Positions 20,244 through 28,929 of a stretch of DNA of 64,000 nucleotides are shown here, in pieces. The notes under the pieces are model-generated. The model was not told where the DNA came from and did no database searches. It was given only the letters and a program-made list of their open reading frames with translations. The stretch is taken from positions 286,190-350,189 of the forward strand of contig JARLJI010000116.1 of NCBI GenBank assembly GCA_031291295.1, in the 5' to 3' direction. The DNA comes from Rhodoferax sp. GTDB taxonomy: Bacteria > Pseudomonadota > Gammaproteobacteria > Burkholderiales > Burkholderiaceae_C. Positions within the stretch are counted from its first letter, which is position 1; the number at the start of each line of letters is the position of its first letter. The translations under genes were made by a program, and so were the position numbers.

Positions 20244-21118
20244 ACGGTTCTGGCCTCGAGGGTACTGAACAGACCTCCCGGTCTCGCCAGTAGCACGATT
20301 AACACGAGCGCCAGCATGACCGCATTGTCATAACCCGGTGAGAGCAGCAATGCGCTCATGGCCTCGACCAGACCAATCATGTAGCCGGCGATCAGTGCGC
20401 CGCGATTGCTGCCGAGGCCGCCGATCGCGGCCGCGGCAAAGCCCTTGAGCAACAGCACGCCCCCGAGGGTGGTCGATGCGCTGAGAACGGGCGAGGCGAG
20501 GTAGCCGGTCGCGCCCGCGAGCATGCCGCCGAGCGCGAACGACCAGCGGCTGATGGAGCCCGGATCGATGCCGCGCAGTAGCGCCGCGTCGCGGTCCTCC
20601 GCGACGGCGAGTGTGGCCTTGCCCCAGAGGCTGCGGTAGAGCTGATCGATGCCGAAGACCAGCAGCAGCGTCAGCGCGATCAGCGCGATCTGGTAGCTCG
20701 ACACGCTGACGCCGTTCAGCGGCAGCACGCCAACAGAGAACGGCGGCGGCGCGTGTACGACGATCGGGTCCGGGCCCCACACCTTGCCGACGGCGTTGGT
20801 GATGATCATCGAGACCGCCAGTGTGGTGATGATCCACGCAGTGCCGTTCGCGCTGCGCTTAAGCACCGGTGCGACGGCGATTCGCTCCTCAAGCAGTGCG
20901 AGCAACGCGATCGCCACCATTGCGGCCGCCAGCGCCGCGTACCATGGCCACGACTGTTGCGTGATCAGCAGCGCGCTGGCCATCGAGCCGAGCATGACGA
21001 GATCGCCCTGCGCGAAGTTGAACACCTTGGTCGGCCGATACAGGATGTTGAATCCCATGGCCACCAAGCAGTAGAGGCTCCCGGCGGTGAGCCCGGACAC
21101 GATCGCGTCTAGCCACAT
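20240..21118 (-). CDS. ABC transporter permease (LivH family)
   Basis: 'LVAMGFNILYRPTKVFNFAQGDLVMLGSM', polytopic, overlaps the downstream fused permease/ATPase. Confidence 0.92.
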   Translation of the reverse strand: MWLDAIVSGLTAGSLYCLVAMGFNILYRPTKVFNFAQGDLVMLGSMASALLITQQSWPWYAALAAAMVAIALLALLEERIAVAPVLKRSANGTAWIITTLAVSMIITNAVGKVWGPDPIVVHAPPPFSVGVLPLNGVSVSSYQIALIALTLLLVFGIDQLYRSLWGKATLAVAEDRDAALLRGIDPGSISRWSFALGGMLAGATGYLASPVLSASTTLGGVLLLKGFAAAAIGGLGSNRGALIAGYMIGLVEAMSALLLSPGYDNAVMLALVLIVLLARPGGLFSTLEARTV

Positions 21119-21133
21119 ATCGCGAGGGAAGCC

Positions 21134-22363
21134 TTAGGCGCGTTCGCGGAACACGTGCATCGCCTTCGGATCCTTGCCTGAGAGAAGCGTTGCCATCACC
21201 ATCTGGTCGCTTGTCAGCGCGCAGTGGTTCTCTGGGCTGAAGCTGATGCTGCCGATCATCCCCGAGTATCCTTTGGTCGAATCAAACGCATGCTTGATGC
21301 GCTCGGTGTCGAACTTCTTTTCGGTGTCCACCACTTGCCGCAGCAGATGGAGGTAGTCATAGAACGGGCTGATGACCGCGTTGATCTCCCACTCTTTCGA
21401 TTCGGGGAAGGTGACAACGCGCTTCGCATAAGCGACCTGCCGGGCACCGGGCGGCTCGGTAGCGGTGTAGGTCATGGTCTTGATAAGCGTGCCATACGCG
21501 TTTTTCAGCACCTCGGGGTCGGTGTTCTCGAGCACGGCGTTCGAGAACAATGAGTTGCCGCCGAGGATTGCCGGATACCACTTCATCGCCTGCAGGCCGG
21601 CGGCAGTGAGCAGCATGCCCTGGGCTGGCGAGTTCCATAGCACCAAGGCCTCGACACCGGAGGCGCGGAGCTTGCTGAGGTAGACCTTCAAGTCGGTTGC
21701 AGTGACGGGGTACACTTGAACAGAAGCTGGTTCGATCCCGTATTTCTTCAGTGAGCGCGCCGTAGCGGCGCCACCGGATTCGCCCAGGGCGCTGTTCTCT
21801 TGCAGAATACCGACCTTTTTTAGCTTCAGTTTCTCGACGATATGGCGGGCGATCGCCTCGCCCTGCTGGCCAGTGTTGTAGGTGAACTGGTATTGATACG
21901 GATATTTTCTTCCGTCGGCCAGTTCCTCGGCCCAGCCGCCACCGGCTTGGACTATCTTCATCGCAGTCGTTGTTGCGACCGCGGCCAGCGTCTGCGAACT
22001 GCCGACCGGCCCGAGCAGCGCTTGTGCCCCGTCGTCGACTAGCTTCCGCATCACCGCCGGCTCCTTGGCCGGGGAGCTCTCGTCGTCGGCCTCGATAATT
22101 TCGATTGGCCGGCCGAGCATACCGCCAGATGCGTTGATCTCGCCGACCGCGATTTTGACCGAGATATAAAGCGGCGCAAAAGACGATGAGGTGAGGCCGG
22201 TCATGGCTCGTGCCGAGCCGATCTTGATGGTGTCGCCGCGTTGGGCGAAGACGCTCTGCGCGGCGATCAGCAAAGAAGTGCCTGTCAACGAGGCCGCAGC
22301 GGCAGACAGCACGGTGCGGCGCGAGACGCCATGGTTGGGACTGTTAACGTTTAACGTATTCAT
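21134..22363 (-). CDS. ABC transporter substrate-binding protein (LivJ family) with Tat-like signal
   Basis: 'SRRTVLSAAAASLTGTSLLIAAQSVFA' then periplasmic-binding fold 'IKIGSARAMTGLTSSSFAPL'. Confidence 0.9.
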   Translation of the reverse strand: MNTLNVNSPNHGVSRRTVLSAAAASLTGTSLLIAAQSVFAQRGDTIKIGSARAMTGLTSSSFAPLYISVKIAVGEINASGGMLGRPIEIIEADDESSPAKEPAVMRKLVDDGAQALLGPVGSSQTLAAVATTTAMKIVQAGGGWAEELADGRKYPYQYQFTYNTGQQGEAIARHIVEKLKLKKVGILQENSALGESGGAATARSLKKYGIEPASVQVYPVTATDLKVYLSKLRASGVEALVLWNSPAQGMLLTAAGLQAMKWYPAILGGNSLFSNAVLENTDPEVLKNAYGTLIKTMTYTATEPPGARQVAYAKRVVTFPESKEWEINAVISPFYDYLHLLRQVVDTEKKFDTERIKHAFDSTKGYSGMIGSISFSPENHCALTSDQMVMATLLSGKDPKAMHVFRERA

Positions 22364-22465
22364 AAGTCTGGCCCCCATTTCGGTGATGGCTCATTGCGCG
22401 CCGAGCCAGTGCAGCGCCTAGCATTTGGCCAACTGCGGCATGACCACGCCAGAGTCAGAACAAAT

Positions 22466-22497
22466 CGTATAGATGTGTATGATACGTGACATATACG
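22466..22497. promoter_or_regulatory. inverted repeat CGTATA-N20-TATACG upstream of the minus-strand liv operon
   Basis: Perfect 6-bp arms read directly in the AT-rich leader of the 22363-17659 operon. Confidence 0.35.
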
Positions 22498-22589
22498 AAA
22501 GCGCGGTTGTATTTTTCTAGTGTTTTCCCTAGGTGCATGGTCCCGGAGAGTCGTAACGTTATTCTGTCCATTGAGGCGGAAAAAGCGTT

Positions 22590-23330
22590 ATGGCAACTAT
22601 GCTTCACGGCAGCGCCCGAACAACGCCGCGAGTTCGAGTCAAGCTCCAAAGGCCGAAAGAAAAGACCAGTGTCCTGGCCCGGCGCTACGGGTTGAGCCGC
22701 ACGACCGTCACGAAATGGCGATCTCGCCCCACGACCGCAGATACGCGCATGGGCCCGAGTCAACCCCAAGGCACAGTGCTGTCTCCTGCCGAGGAGGCCG
22801 TAGTCGTGGAGTTCAGGTGAAGAACACTGCTGCCTCTGGATGACGTGATGGGTTGCCTGCGCGAGAGCGTTCCCAAACTCACCTGCTCAAGCCTGCATCG
22901 CTGCTTTCACCGGCATGGCATTTCTCGTCTGCCAGCCAGCGATATAAAAACAACTGGCAGGGAAAAGTTTGCTCCGACTCAGATCGGTTACGTGCACATC
23001 GACAGTGCTGAGCTGCGCTTGGCGCAAGGCAAGCTCAACATGTTCTTGGTTATTGACCGGGTCTCGAAATTCACTTATGTAGAGTTTCGGAACGATGGCG
23101 GCAAGATGAATGGCGCAGACTTTCTGCACGGCGTGGTCGCTGCTTTACCCTACAAGATTCACACCGTTCTGACCGACAACGGCATCACTTTTGCCGACCC
23201 GCGAAAGAACCGGAACAAGCCTATCCATGTCTTGCTGGGAATGCAAATCTTTGGCAGGGTTTGCAATGAAAATGCCATCATGCACAAGCTAACCAGGCCC
23301 TACCCCCTGGGGACTTTGTTGTCGACATGA
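22590..23330 (+). pseudogene. IS481-family transposase relic (in-frame stop, truncated 3' end)
   Basis: Frame 3 reads 'MATMLHGSARTT...LARRYGLSRTTVTKWRSR...EFR*RTLLPLDDVMGCLRESVPKLTCSSLHRCFHRHGISRLP...IGYVHIDSAELRLAQGKLNMFLVIDRVSKF...KIHTVLTDNGITF'; TGA at 22818-22820 interrupts it and the C-terminal DDE Glu region is absent. Confidence 0.85.
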
Positions 23331-23332
23331 CC

Positions 23333-23381
23333 TTGACAGTCAGCGCCAACGGCATGCATAATTACTCGTACAGTAGTGTAC
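23333..23381 (+). promoter_or_regulatory. sigma70-like promoter (TTGACA-N18-CATAAT) followed by operator GTACAGTAGTGTAC
   Basis: TTGACA 23333-23338, CATAAT 23357-23362, GTACA-GTAG-TGTAC inverted repeat 23368-23381, upstream of the ligase at 23435. Confidence 0.65.
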
Positions 23382-23434
23382 TACATGACCGATGTCGGGC
23401 GCAGGTCTTAGGTGCAGTGACAGGAGATGAATGA

Positions 23435-25087
23435 ATGGCAAACTCTCGATTCGACGCTGTGGCTCATGCCCGCAGCATGCGCGGTGCGGGTTTTTGGGTT
23501 GACCGAACCATCGATGAATTCTTGGTTGACGCGGTTGAGCGTTTTCCCGACAAGGCCGCAGTGGTGGCCTACCGGACCGATCGAGTAGCGCCAGAGCGAA
23601 TGACTTTTGCCGAACTTGAGGCCAAGGTTGCTCGCGTTGCAGGCTCGCTACGCGCGCTCGGTGTCGGGCCTCGCGATGTCGTCGCGGTACAGCTACCCAA
23701 CTGGTGGGAGTTCGTCGTCACCGTGTTAGCTTGCGGGCGACTAGGCGCCGTGGTCAACCCGCTGATGCCTATCTTCCGTGAGCGTGAATTGGGCTTTATG
23801 TTGGCCTTCTCTGAAGCCAAGGTGTTGGTAGTGCCACATGTCTTTCGAGGGTTCGACCATTCGGCGATGGCCGAGAGCCTGAAGGCGCAGTCGGCGACAT
23901 TGCGGTGTGTCATCGTAGTTGACGGTCCGGGGACAAACTCGTTCGAGCGCGCACTAATGAACGGCGATGGCAGCGACATGGCGGTTGAGCCGTCGTTCGC
24001 ATTAAAACCAGACGAGCTCGCAGTGCTGATGTTCACGTCTGGGACCACCGGTGAACCCAAGGGCGTTATGCACAGCAGCAACACGCTGGTGGCCTGCACG
24101 AACTCGCTTGCCGATCGCTTTCATCTGACGGCCGACGACGTGCTGCTGTGCTGCTCGCCTTTGGGCCACATGACCGGCTATGCGGCCGTCATGCTTGAGG
24201 CCATTCGACTCTCGGCCACGCTAGTGTTGCAGGATGTATGGGAGCCCAAGCGCGGCGTGGCCATCATGGCCAACGAAGGCGTGACGCACACTGCGGCATC
24301 GACGCCCTTTCTCGCCGACATCACCGAAGCCGTGGTTGCAGGCAGCCCGCGGCCTAATCGCCTGCGCACCTTCCTGTGCGGGGGTGCACCGATCCCACCG
24401 GTGCAGATCGGCCGAGCCGCACGCGAGCTCGGTCTGCTGGTGTCGTCACTATGGGGTATGACCGAATCGCTCGGGGGCACGCTGACCGAGCCCGAGCGGG
24501 CGGCTGAGAAGTCGTCCAAGACCGACGGTCGGGCGGTCGAAGGCATGCAGGTTCGTGTCGTCGACGATGGCGGGCGGCCGGTGCCTGCGGACCAGACCGG
24601 GCATCTCGAGGTGCGCGGCGCGCAGATGTTCCTCGGCTACTACAAGCGGATGGATATCAAGACCTTCGATGCCGAAGGCTGGTTCGACACTGGCGATCTC
24701 GCCTACATGGATGACGAGGGTTACATCCGTGTCAATGGCCGCACCAAGGACGTACTGATTCGCGGCGGCGAGAATGTGCCAGTGTTCGAGATTGAGAGCT
24801 TGCTCTACAAGCACCCTGCGGTAAGCATGGCGGCAATCGTTGGCTACCCCGATGTACGACTCGGCGAGCGCGCCTGTGCCTTCGTCGTGCTGCGGCCGGG
24901 CGCCGCTCTCGACCTCGCCGCGGTGCAGGCCTACATGGCCGAATGCAAGGTCGCGAAGCAGTATTGGCCGGAGCAGGTTGAGGTCATCGACGACTTGCCA
25001 CGCACGGCTAGCGGCAAGATCCAGAAGTTCGTGCTCAGGGAGCGCGCCAAGGCGCACGGAGACGACTCCAGCTGCGCACGCACATGA
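23435..25087 (+). CDS. cyclohexanecarboxylate-CoA ligase-like AMP-forming acyl-CoA synthetase
   Basis: 'LMFTSGTTGEPKGVMHSSNTL', 'SLWGMTESLGGT', 'FDTGDLAYMDDEGYIRVNGRTKDVLIRGGENVPVFEIE', 'LPRTASGKIQKF'; resembles the CHC-CoA ligase family (AliA-like) as remembered. Confidence 0.85.
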   Translation: MANSRFDAVAHARSMRGAGFWVDRTIDEFLVDAVERFPDKAAVVAYRTDRVAPERMTFAELEAKVARVAGSLRALGVGPRDVVAVQLPNWWEFVVTVLACGRLGAVVNPLMPIFRERELGFMLAFSEAKVLVVPHVFRGFDHSAMAESLKAQSATLRCVIVVDGPGTNSFERALMNGDGSDMAVEPSFALKPDELAVLMFTSGTTGEPKGVMHSSNTLVACTNSLADRFHLTADDVLLCCSPLGHMTGYAAVMLEAIRLSATLVLQDVWEPKRGVAIMANEGVTHTAASTPFLADITEAVVAGSPRPNRLRTFLCGGAPIPPVQIGRAARELGLLVSSLWGMTESLGGTLTEPERAAEKSSKTDGRAVEGMQVRVVDDGGRPVPADQTGHLEVRGAQMFLGYYKRMDIKTFDAEGWFDTGDLAYMDDEGYIRVNGRTKDVLIRGGENVPVFEIESLLYKHPAVSMAAIVGYPDVRLGERACAFVVLRPGAALDLAAVQAYMAECKVAKQYWPEQVEVIDDLPRTASGKIQKFVLRERAKAHGDDSSCART

Positions 25088-25435
25088 GATCGCATCTTAC
25101 TCAGTAGTCGGTGATTTAGACTGGCGATTTACGGCACGATTGACGCCCGTGGCCGGCCTGATCGCCTGGGCCGCGAGTGGGGAAGTCTTCGGGCCGATGA
25201 AACCGGCCAGCGTGGCGGTCGCACAACTTTCTGAGCCGCGCTGACCTGTTGGTAGGGCGTGAGGTGTTCTTGGGTTCGCGAGACTTGGCCGTGGGGCCGG
25301 CTTGCTGCCCGCGGACATCGCGCCCGCAGCGCCATCCGCCTGGTGCCGCGTCAACGCCGCTCAGGCGGGCAATCACGGACTCATCTGAAGCGCGAGAGAT
25401 CATCAGCCTACAGCCTTACCAAGGACGAATCATCC

Positions 25436-26221
25436 ATGAACTCGAACCATGAATATCCAGTGGCCCAACGCCTGGCCGGCACGGTGTGCGTCGTCACTGG
25501 GGCCGCACGCGGCATTGGTATGGCAATTGCCGAACGCTTCGCCGCCGAGGGTGGACGCATCGCCTGCTTTGACGTGAGCGACAGGCGCCTGGAGCCGGCT
25601 GTCGCCGAGCTGGTCGCGCGTGGCATCGATGCGCGCGGCTACACCGCCGATGTCTCGCGCCGCGACGCGGTGGCCAAGGCGTTCGAGGCAGTGGAGCGTG
25701 ATTTCGGCGCGCCCGTGGGCGTGCTGGTCAACAACGCCGTATGGGCACGTTTCCAGCCGCTAGCTGAGGTGGACGAGGAGTGTGTGGGGCGCATGTTCGA
25801 CGTCGGCCTCAAGGCCCTGATCTGGACCATGCAGGCGGCCGTGCCCCAGATGAAGCGTCGCGGATCGGGCGCGATCATCAATCTCAGTTCCACGTCGGCC
25901 CTGCAGGCCATGCCCAATGCCATCGGCTATGCCGCGATGAAAGCCGGCGTGCTCGGGATCACGCGCGCGGCCGCCGTCGAGCTGAGCCCGCATCGTATCC
26001 GCGTGAACACCATCATTCCCGGCATGATCGGCACGCCGGCCTCGATCGCACAGTTCGACGACGCGACCATGAGCGCGCGCCTGTCAACGATGCCCATGGG
26101 GCGCTTTGGCGAGCCGCACGAGATCGCGGCGGTCGCGGCCTTTCTGGCGAGCGATGACAGCCGTTACGTGCAGGGCGCTGCGCTGGTTGCCGATGGTGGC
26201 TGGACGGTCGCCACCCACTGA
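25436..26221 (+). CDS. SDR family oxidoreductase
   Basis: 'VCVVTGAARGIGMAIAERFA', 'VLVNNAVWA', 'NAIGYAAMKAGVLGITRAAAVEL'. Confidence 0.92.
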   Translation: MNSNHEYPVAQRLAGTVCVVTGAARGIGMAIAERFAAEGGRIACFDVSDRRLEPAVAELVARGIDARGYTADVSRRDAVAKAFEAVERDFGAPVGVLVNNAVWARFQPLAEVDEECVGRMFDVGLKALIWTMQAAVPQMKRRGSGAIINLSSTSALQAMPNAIGYAAMKAGVLGITRAAAVELSPHRIRVNTIIPGMIGTPASIAQFDDATMSARLSTMPMGRFGEPHEIAAVAAFLASDDSRYVQGAALVADGGWTVATH

Positions 26222-26349
26222 GCCTTGCAGCATCGATATGCCTTTCAGGTCATCCTTGTTCGTGCAGGCATGCGCACGATCCTGTCGTCAAAATCCTCGA
26301 AGCGTTGTCCGTTTCTGGTGTTTGTGCCGAGGGGCTTCTTGGTTGTGCG

Positions 26350-26844
26350 CTAGCTAGCGCGCTGCGGCATGCCCGGCAGCCGCAGCCCATGGTCGCTCGC
26401 GGTGTCGGGCAATAGCGGCCCGCGCTTGAACACGCCGCTGGCACGCAGCACGGTCTGGCCGTCGGCCTGCACCAGGCCTTGCGAGAACACGAGGTTGCGC
26501 GTCACCTTGAGGATGTCGGCACGGCCCTGTACCCAGCTACCCAGTGGCGCGTTGGCCATGAAGTCCATTTGCAGGCTGATGGTGGGCAGGAATTGGCGCG
26601 GGATGTCGGCCTGGTACTGCGCGGCGGTGGAGATCAGGATGTCAGCGAACATGCCGAGCATGCCGCCGTGGCAGCTCTGCCCAGGGTTCACATGCTGCGG
26701 GCCGACGCGGAAACCGAGTTGCAGCCGCTCGTCGTGCCAGCGCGCGTACAGCGGGCCGTTGTGCGTGGCGAAAGCGCCGCCTATTTGCACCGGCTCGAAG
26801 CCGGTCGGCGGCGGCGCGAAGGCGTCCTCGGACGTGTGTTTCAT
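26350..26844 (-). CDS. PaaI/YigI-type hotdog acyl-CoA thioesterase
   Basis: 'QHVNPGQSCHGGMLGMFADILISTAAQ' hotdog helix and 'LPTISLQMDFMANAPLGSWVQGRADI'; ATG at 26844 used within the longer ORF. Confidence 0.82.
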   Translation of the reverse strand: MKHTSEDAFAPPPTGFEPVQIGGAFATHNGPLYARWHDERLQLGFRVGPQHVNPGQSCHGGMLGMFADILISTAAQYQADIPRQFLPTISLQMDFMANAPLGSWVQGRADILKVTRNLVFSQGLVQADGQTVLRASGVFKRGPLLPDTASDHGLRLPGMPQRAS

Positions 26845-28079
26845 GCGTGGCGGCGGATATCGTCCCAGGCTTGCGCCAGGGTGTTGCGGTGTTCGGGGGC
26901 GGCGATGCCGATCAGCGCCTGGGCCCGCGCGTCGAGTGACAGGCCGCGCAGCTCGGCCACGCCATGCTCGGTGACGACGGCATCGGCCAGGTAGCGTGGC
27001 AGCGTGCACAGCGCCTGGGCGCCGAGCGCCGGCACGATGCGCGAGACGCTGCCCTTGCGCGCGGTCGAGCCCAGGCAAATGAGGAGCCGGCCGCCGGGCG
27101 AGGCCAGCGCGCCTTGCGCGAAGGCCGGCAGACCGCCGGCGCCGGCTTGGATGAGGCCATTGGCACGTTCGGAATTGACCTGGCCGAACAGGTCGACCTC
27201 GACCGCGGTGTTGACCGCCACGAAGCGCGGGATTGTGCCGATGGCGTTCACATTGTGTGTGTGCGACACGTCGGTCAACCACAGCGGCTCGAGTCGCGCG
27301 GCAAAGTCCTGGAAGTCGTGGTCGCCCAGCACCACGCCGGTGGTGATGCGCGCGTCGCGGTCTAGCGCGCCAGCTTCCCACAACGTGCGCAACGCCGCCG
27401 GAACCATGCCGGCGTGCACGCGCAGCTGCCGGTGCGCGGTCAGCGAGGCGGACAACGCCAGCGGCACCGAGCCGATACCGAACTGCAGTGTGTCGCCATC
27501 GTGCACCAGCGCCGCGACGTGGGCCCCAATGCGGGTTTCCACCTCGCCGCAGCCGGGTTCGGCAAAATTGATCAGCGGCGTGTCGGCCTTGACAGCAAAG
27601 TCCAGTTCCGACACATGCACACGAAAGCTGCCGCGCGTGCGCAGCAGGCGCGGGTTGAGGTGGGCAACGCGGCGAAGGGCCCGCGACCAGACCAGCGGCA
27701 TGAAGTCGCAGGCCAGGCCCGGGCTGCACCAGCCCTCGGCATCCGGCAGCGTGAGCTGCGCGATCGCCACGTCCACCGGAGTTTCATCGCGCAGGTGGCG
27801 AGCTATGCCCAGGTAATCCAGGCTCAACAGGTTGGCGCGGCCCTGGGTGAGGCCGGCGCGCACCGACGGCGACATGAAGAACGCGTCCAGCCGCGCCTCG
27901 GGGTGTACGGCGAGGTAGTCGGCGCGGTCGATACCCGGGAACTGCACGCCCATGAAGGTGACGCCGCGCGCCCGTTCGGGATCGGCATGCAGTTCATCCT
28001 GCAGCAGGGCCGACTCGGTGCTCAGCGTCGAGACGAAGACCCGCGCCCCGGGCTGCAGCGCATCGACCAGGCGCTTCAC
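26841..28079 (-). CDS. acetyl-CoA hydrolase/4-hydroxybutyrate CoA-transferase family protein
   Basis: 'LQFGIGSVPLALSASL', 'GGLPAFAQGALASPGGRLLICLGSTARKGSVSRIVP', 'VTEHGVAELRGLSLDARAQALIGIA'. Confidence 0.88.
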   Translation of the reverse strand: MKRLVDALQPGARVFVSTLSTESALLQDELHADPERARGVTFMGVQFPGIDRADYLAVHPEARLDAFFMSPSVRAGLTQGRANLLSLDYLGIARHLRDETPVDVAIAQLTLPDAEGWCSPGLACDFMPLVWSRALRRVAHLNPRLLRTRGSFRVHVSELDFAVKADTPLINFAEPGCGEVETRIGAHVAALVHDGDTLQFGIGSVPLALSASLTAHRQLRVHAGMVPAALRTLWEAGALDRDARITTGVVLGDHDFQDFAARLEPLWLTDVSHTHNVNAIGTIPRFVAVNTAVEVDLFGQVNSERANGLIQAGAGGLPAFAQGALASPGGRLLICLGSTARKGSVSRIVPALGAQALCTLPRYLADAVVTEHGVAELRGLSLDARAQALIGIAAPEHRNTLAQAWDDIRRHA

Positions 28080-28480
28080 GCCGCGACCTCCGCCACAGGG
28101 GCGACGCGGGCGCTGCCGGCGACCAGCTCAGTGCCGGTCGCGGTGCGTGCACGCAGCTCGTAGTGACCGAGGCCCTTTTCGACCGTGACCAGCGTCGCGC
28201 TCAGCGTTACCGTGTCGCCGAGCTTCGCCACCCCGGTGAAGCGCGTTTGCAGTGCGCGAACGCTACCGGCGCCGAAGTGGCGCGTGAACAGGCGCGCGGC
28301 GTAGGCCATTGTCAACATGCCGTGAACCACGGGCCGGTCGAAGCCGGCTGCGCGTGCCACCTCGACATCAAGGTGCAGGGGGTTATGGTCGCCCGAGGCG
28401 GCGGCGAACAGCGCGAGGTCGATCGCGGTGACCGGGCCGCAGTTCAGGTCCAGTTGGGGAGGGAAAGTCGTCGGGTTCAT
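28076..28480 (-). CDS. MaoC-like single-hotdog dehydratase
   Basis: 'FAAASGDHNPLHLDVEVARAAGFDRPVVHGMLTMAYAARL' D/H hydratase-2 motif. Confidence 0.9.
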   Translation of the reverse strand: MNPTTFPPQLDLNCGPVTAIDLALFAAASGDHNPLHLDVEVARAAGFDRPVVHGMLTMAYAARLFTRHFGAGSVRALQTRFTGVAKLGDTVTLSATLVTVEKGLGHYELRARTATGTELVAGSARVAPVAEVAA

Positions 28481-28929
28481 GCTGCGGCCACCGGGCTGCG
28501 CACGAGGATGGTCTGGCGGCTCGTCGCCACCGGACGCGCATCGACGTGGTAGTGCGTGTCGACCACGATGAAGGTGAACGCGCCGTCCTTCTTGTCGTAG
28601 ATGTCGGTCACCGTGCGGCAGACCTCGACCGCGTCGCCGACGTGGACTGGTGCCAGGTGCTCAAAGGCCTGTTCGGCATGCAGCACGCCTCGCAGCGGCA
28701 CGTCCAGCAGCTTCATCAGCGCTGCGCTGCTGAAATGTTCGCCCTCAATCGCCTTAAGGAAGGTCGGCGGCACTGGGCAGGCCGGATGGCCGGCCGCACG
28801 GGCGGCGGCCGGGTCCTGGTAGACCGGGTCGGTCTCGCCGATCGCCTGGCAAAACAGCTTGACGCGCCAGCCGTCGACGATGGCCGTCGTCGGTTCGGTG
28901 CGAAAGCCGATACGGCTGCGGTCGGTCAT
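28477..28929 (-). CDS. MaoC/FAS1-like N-terminal hotdog domain protein
   Basis: 'FCQAIGETDPVYQDPAAARAAGHPACPVPPTFLKAI'; partner of the adjacent MaoC gene, overlapping ATGA. Confidence 0.85.
   Translation of the reverse strand: MTDRSRIGFRTEPTTAIVDGWRVKLFCQAIGETDPVYQDPAAARAAGHPACPVPPTFLKAIEGEHFSSAALMKLLDVPLRGVLHAEQAFEHLAPVHVGDAVEVCRTVTDIYDKKDGAFTFIVVDTHYHVDARPVATSRQTILVRSPVAAA

Noticed and set aside
26845-27729. Upstream part of ORF 26350-27729 as part of the thioesterase
   Set aside because: Out-of-frame reading of the CoA-transferase gene; ATG at 26844 begins the recognisable hotdog protein.
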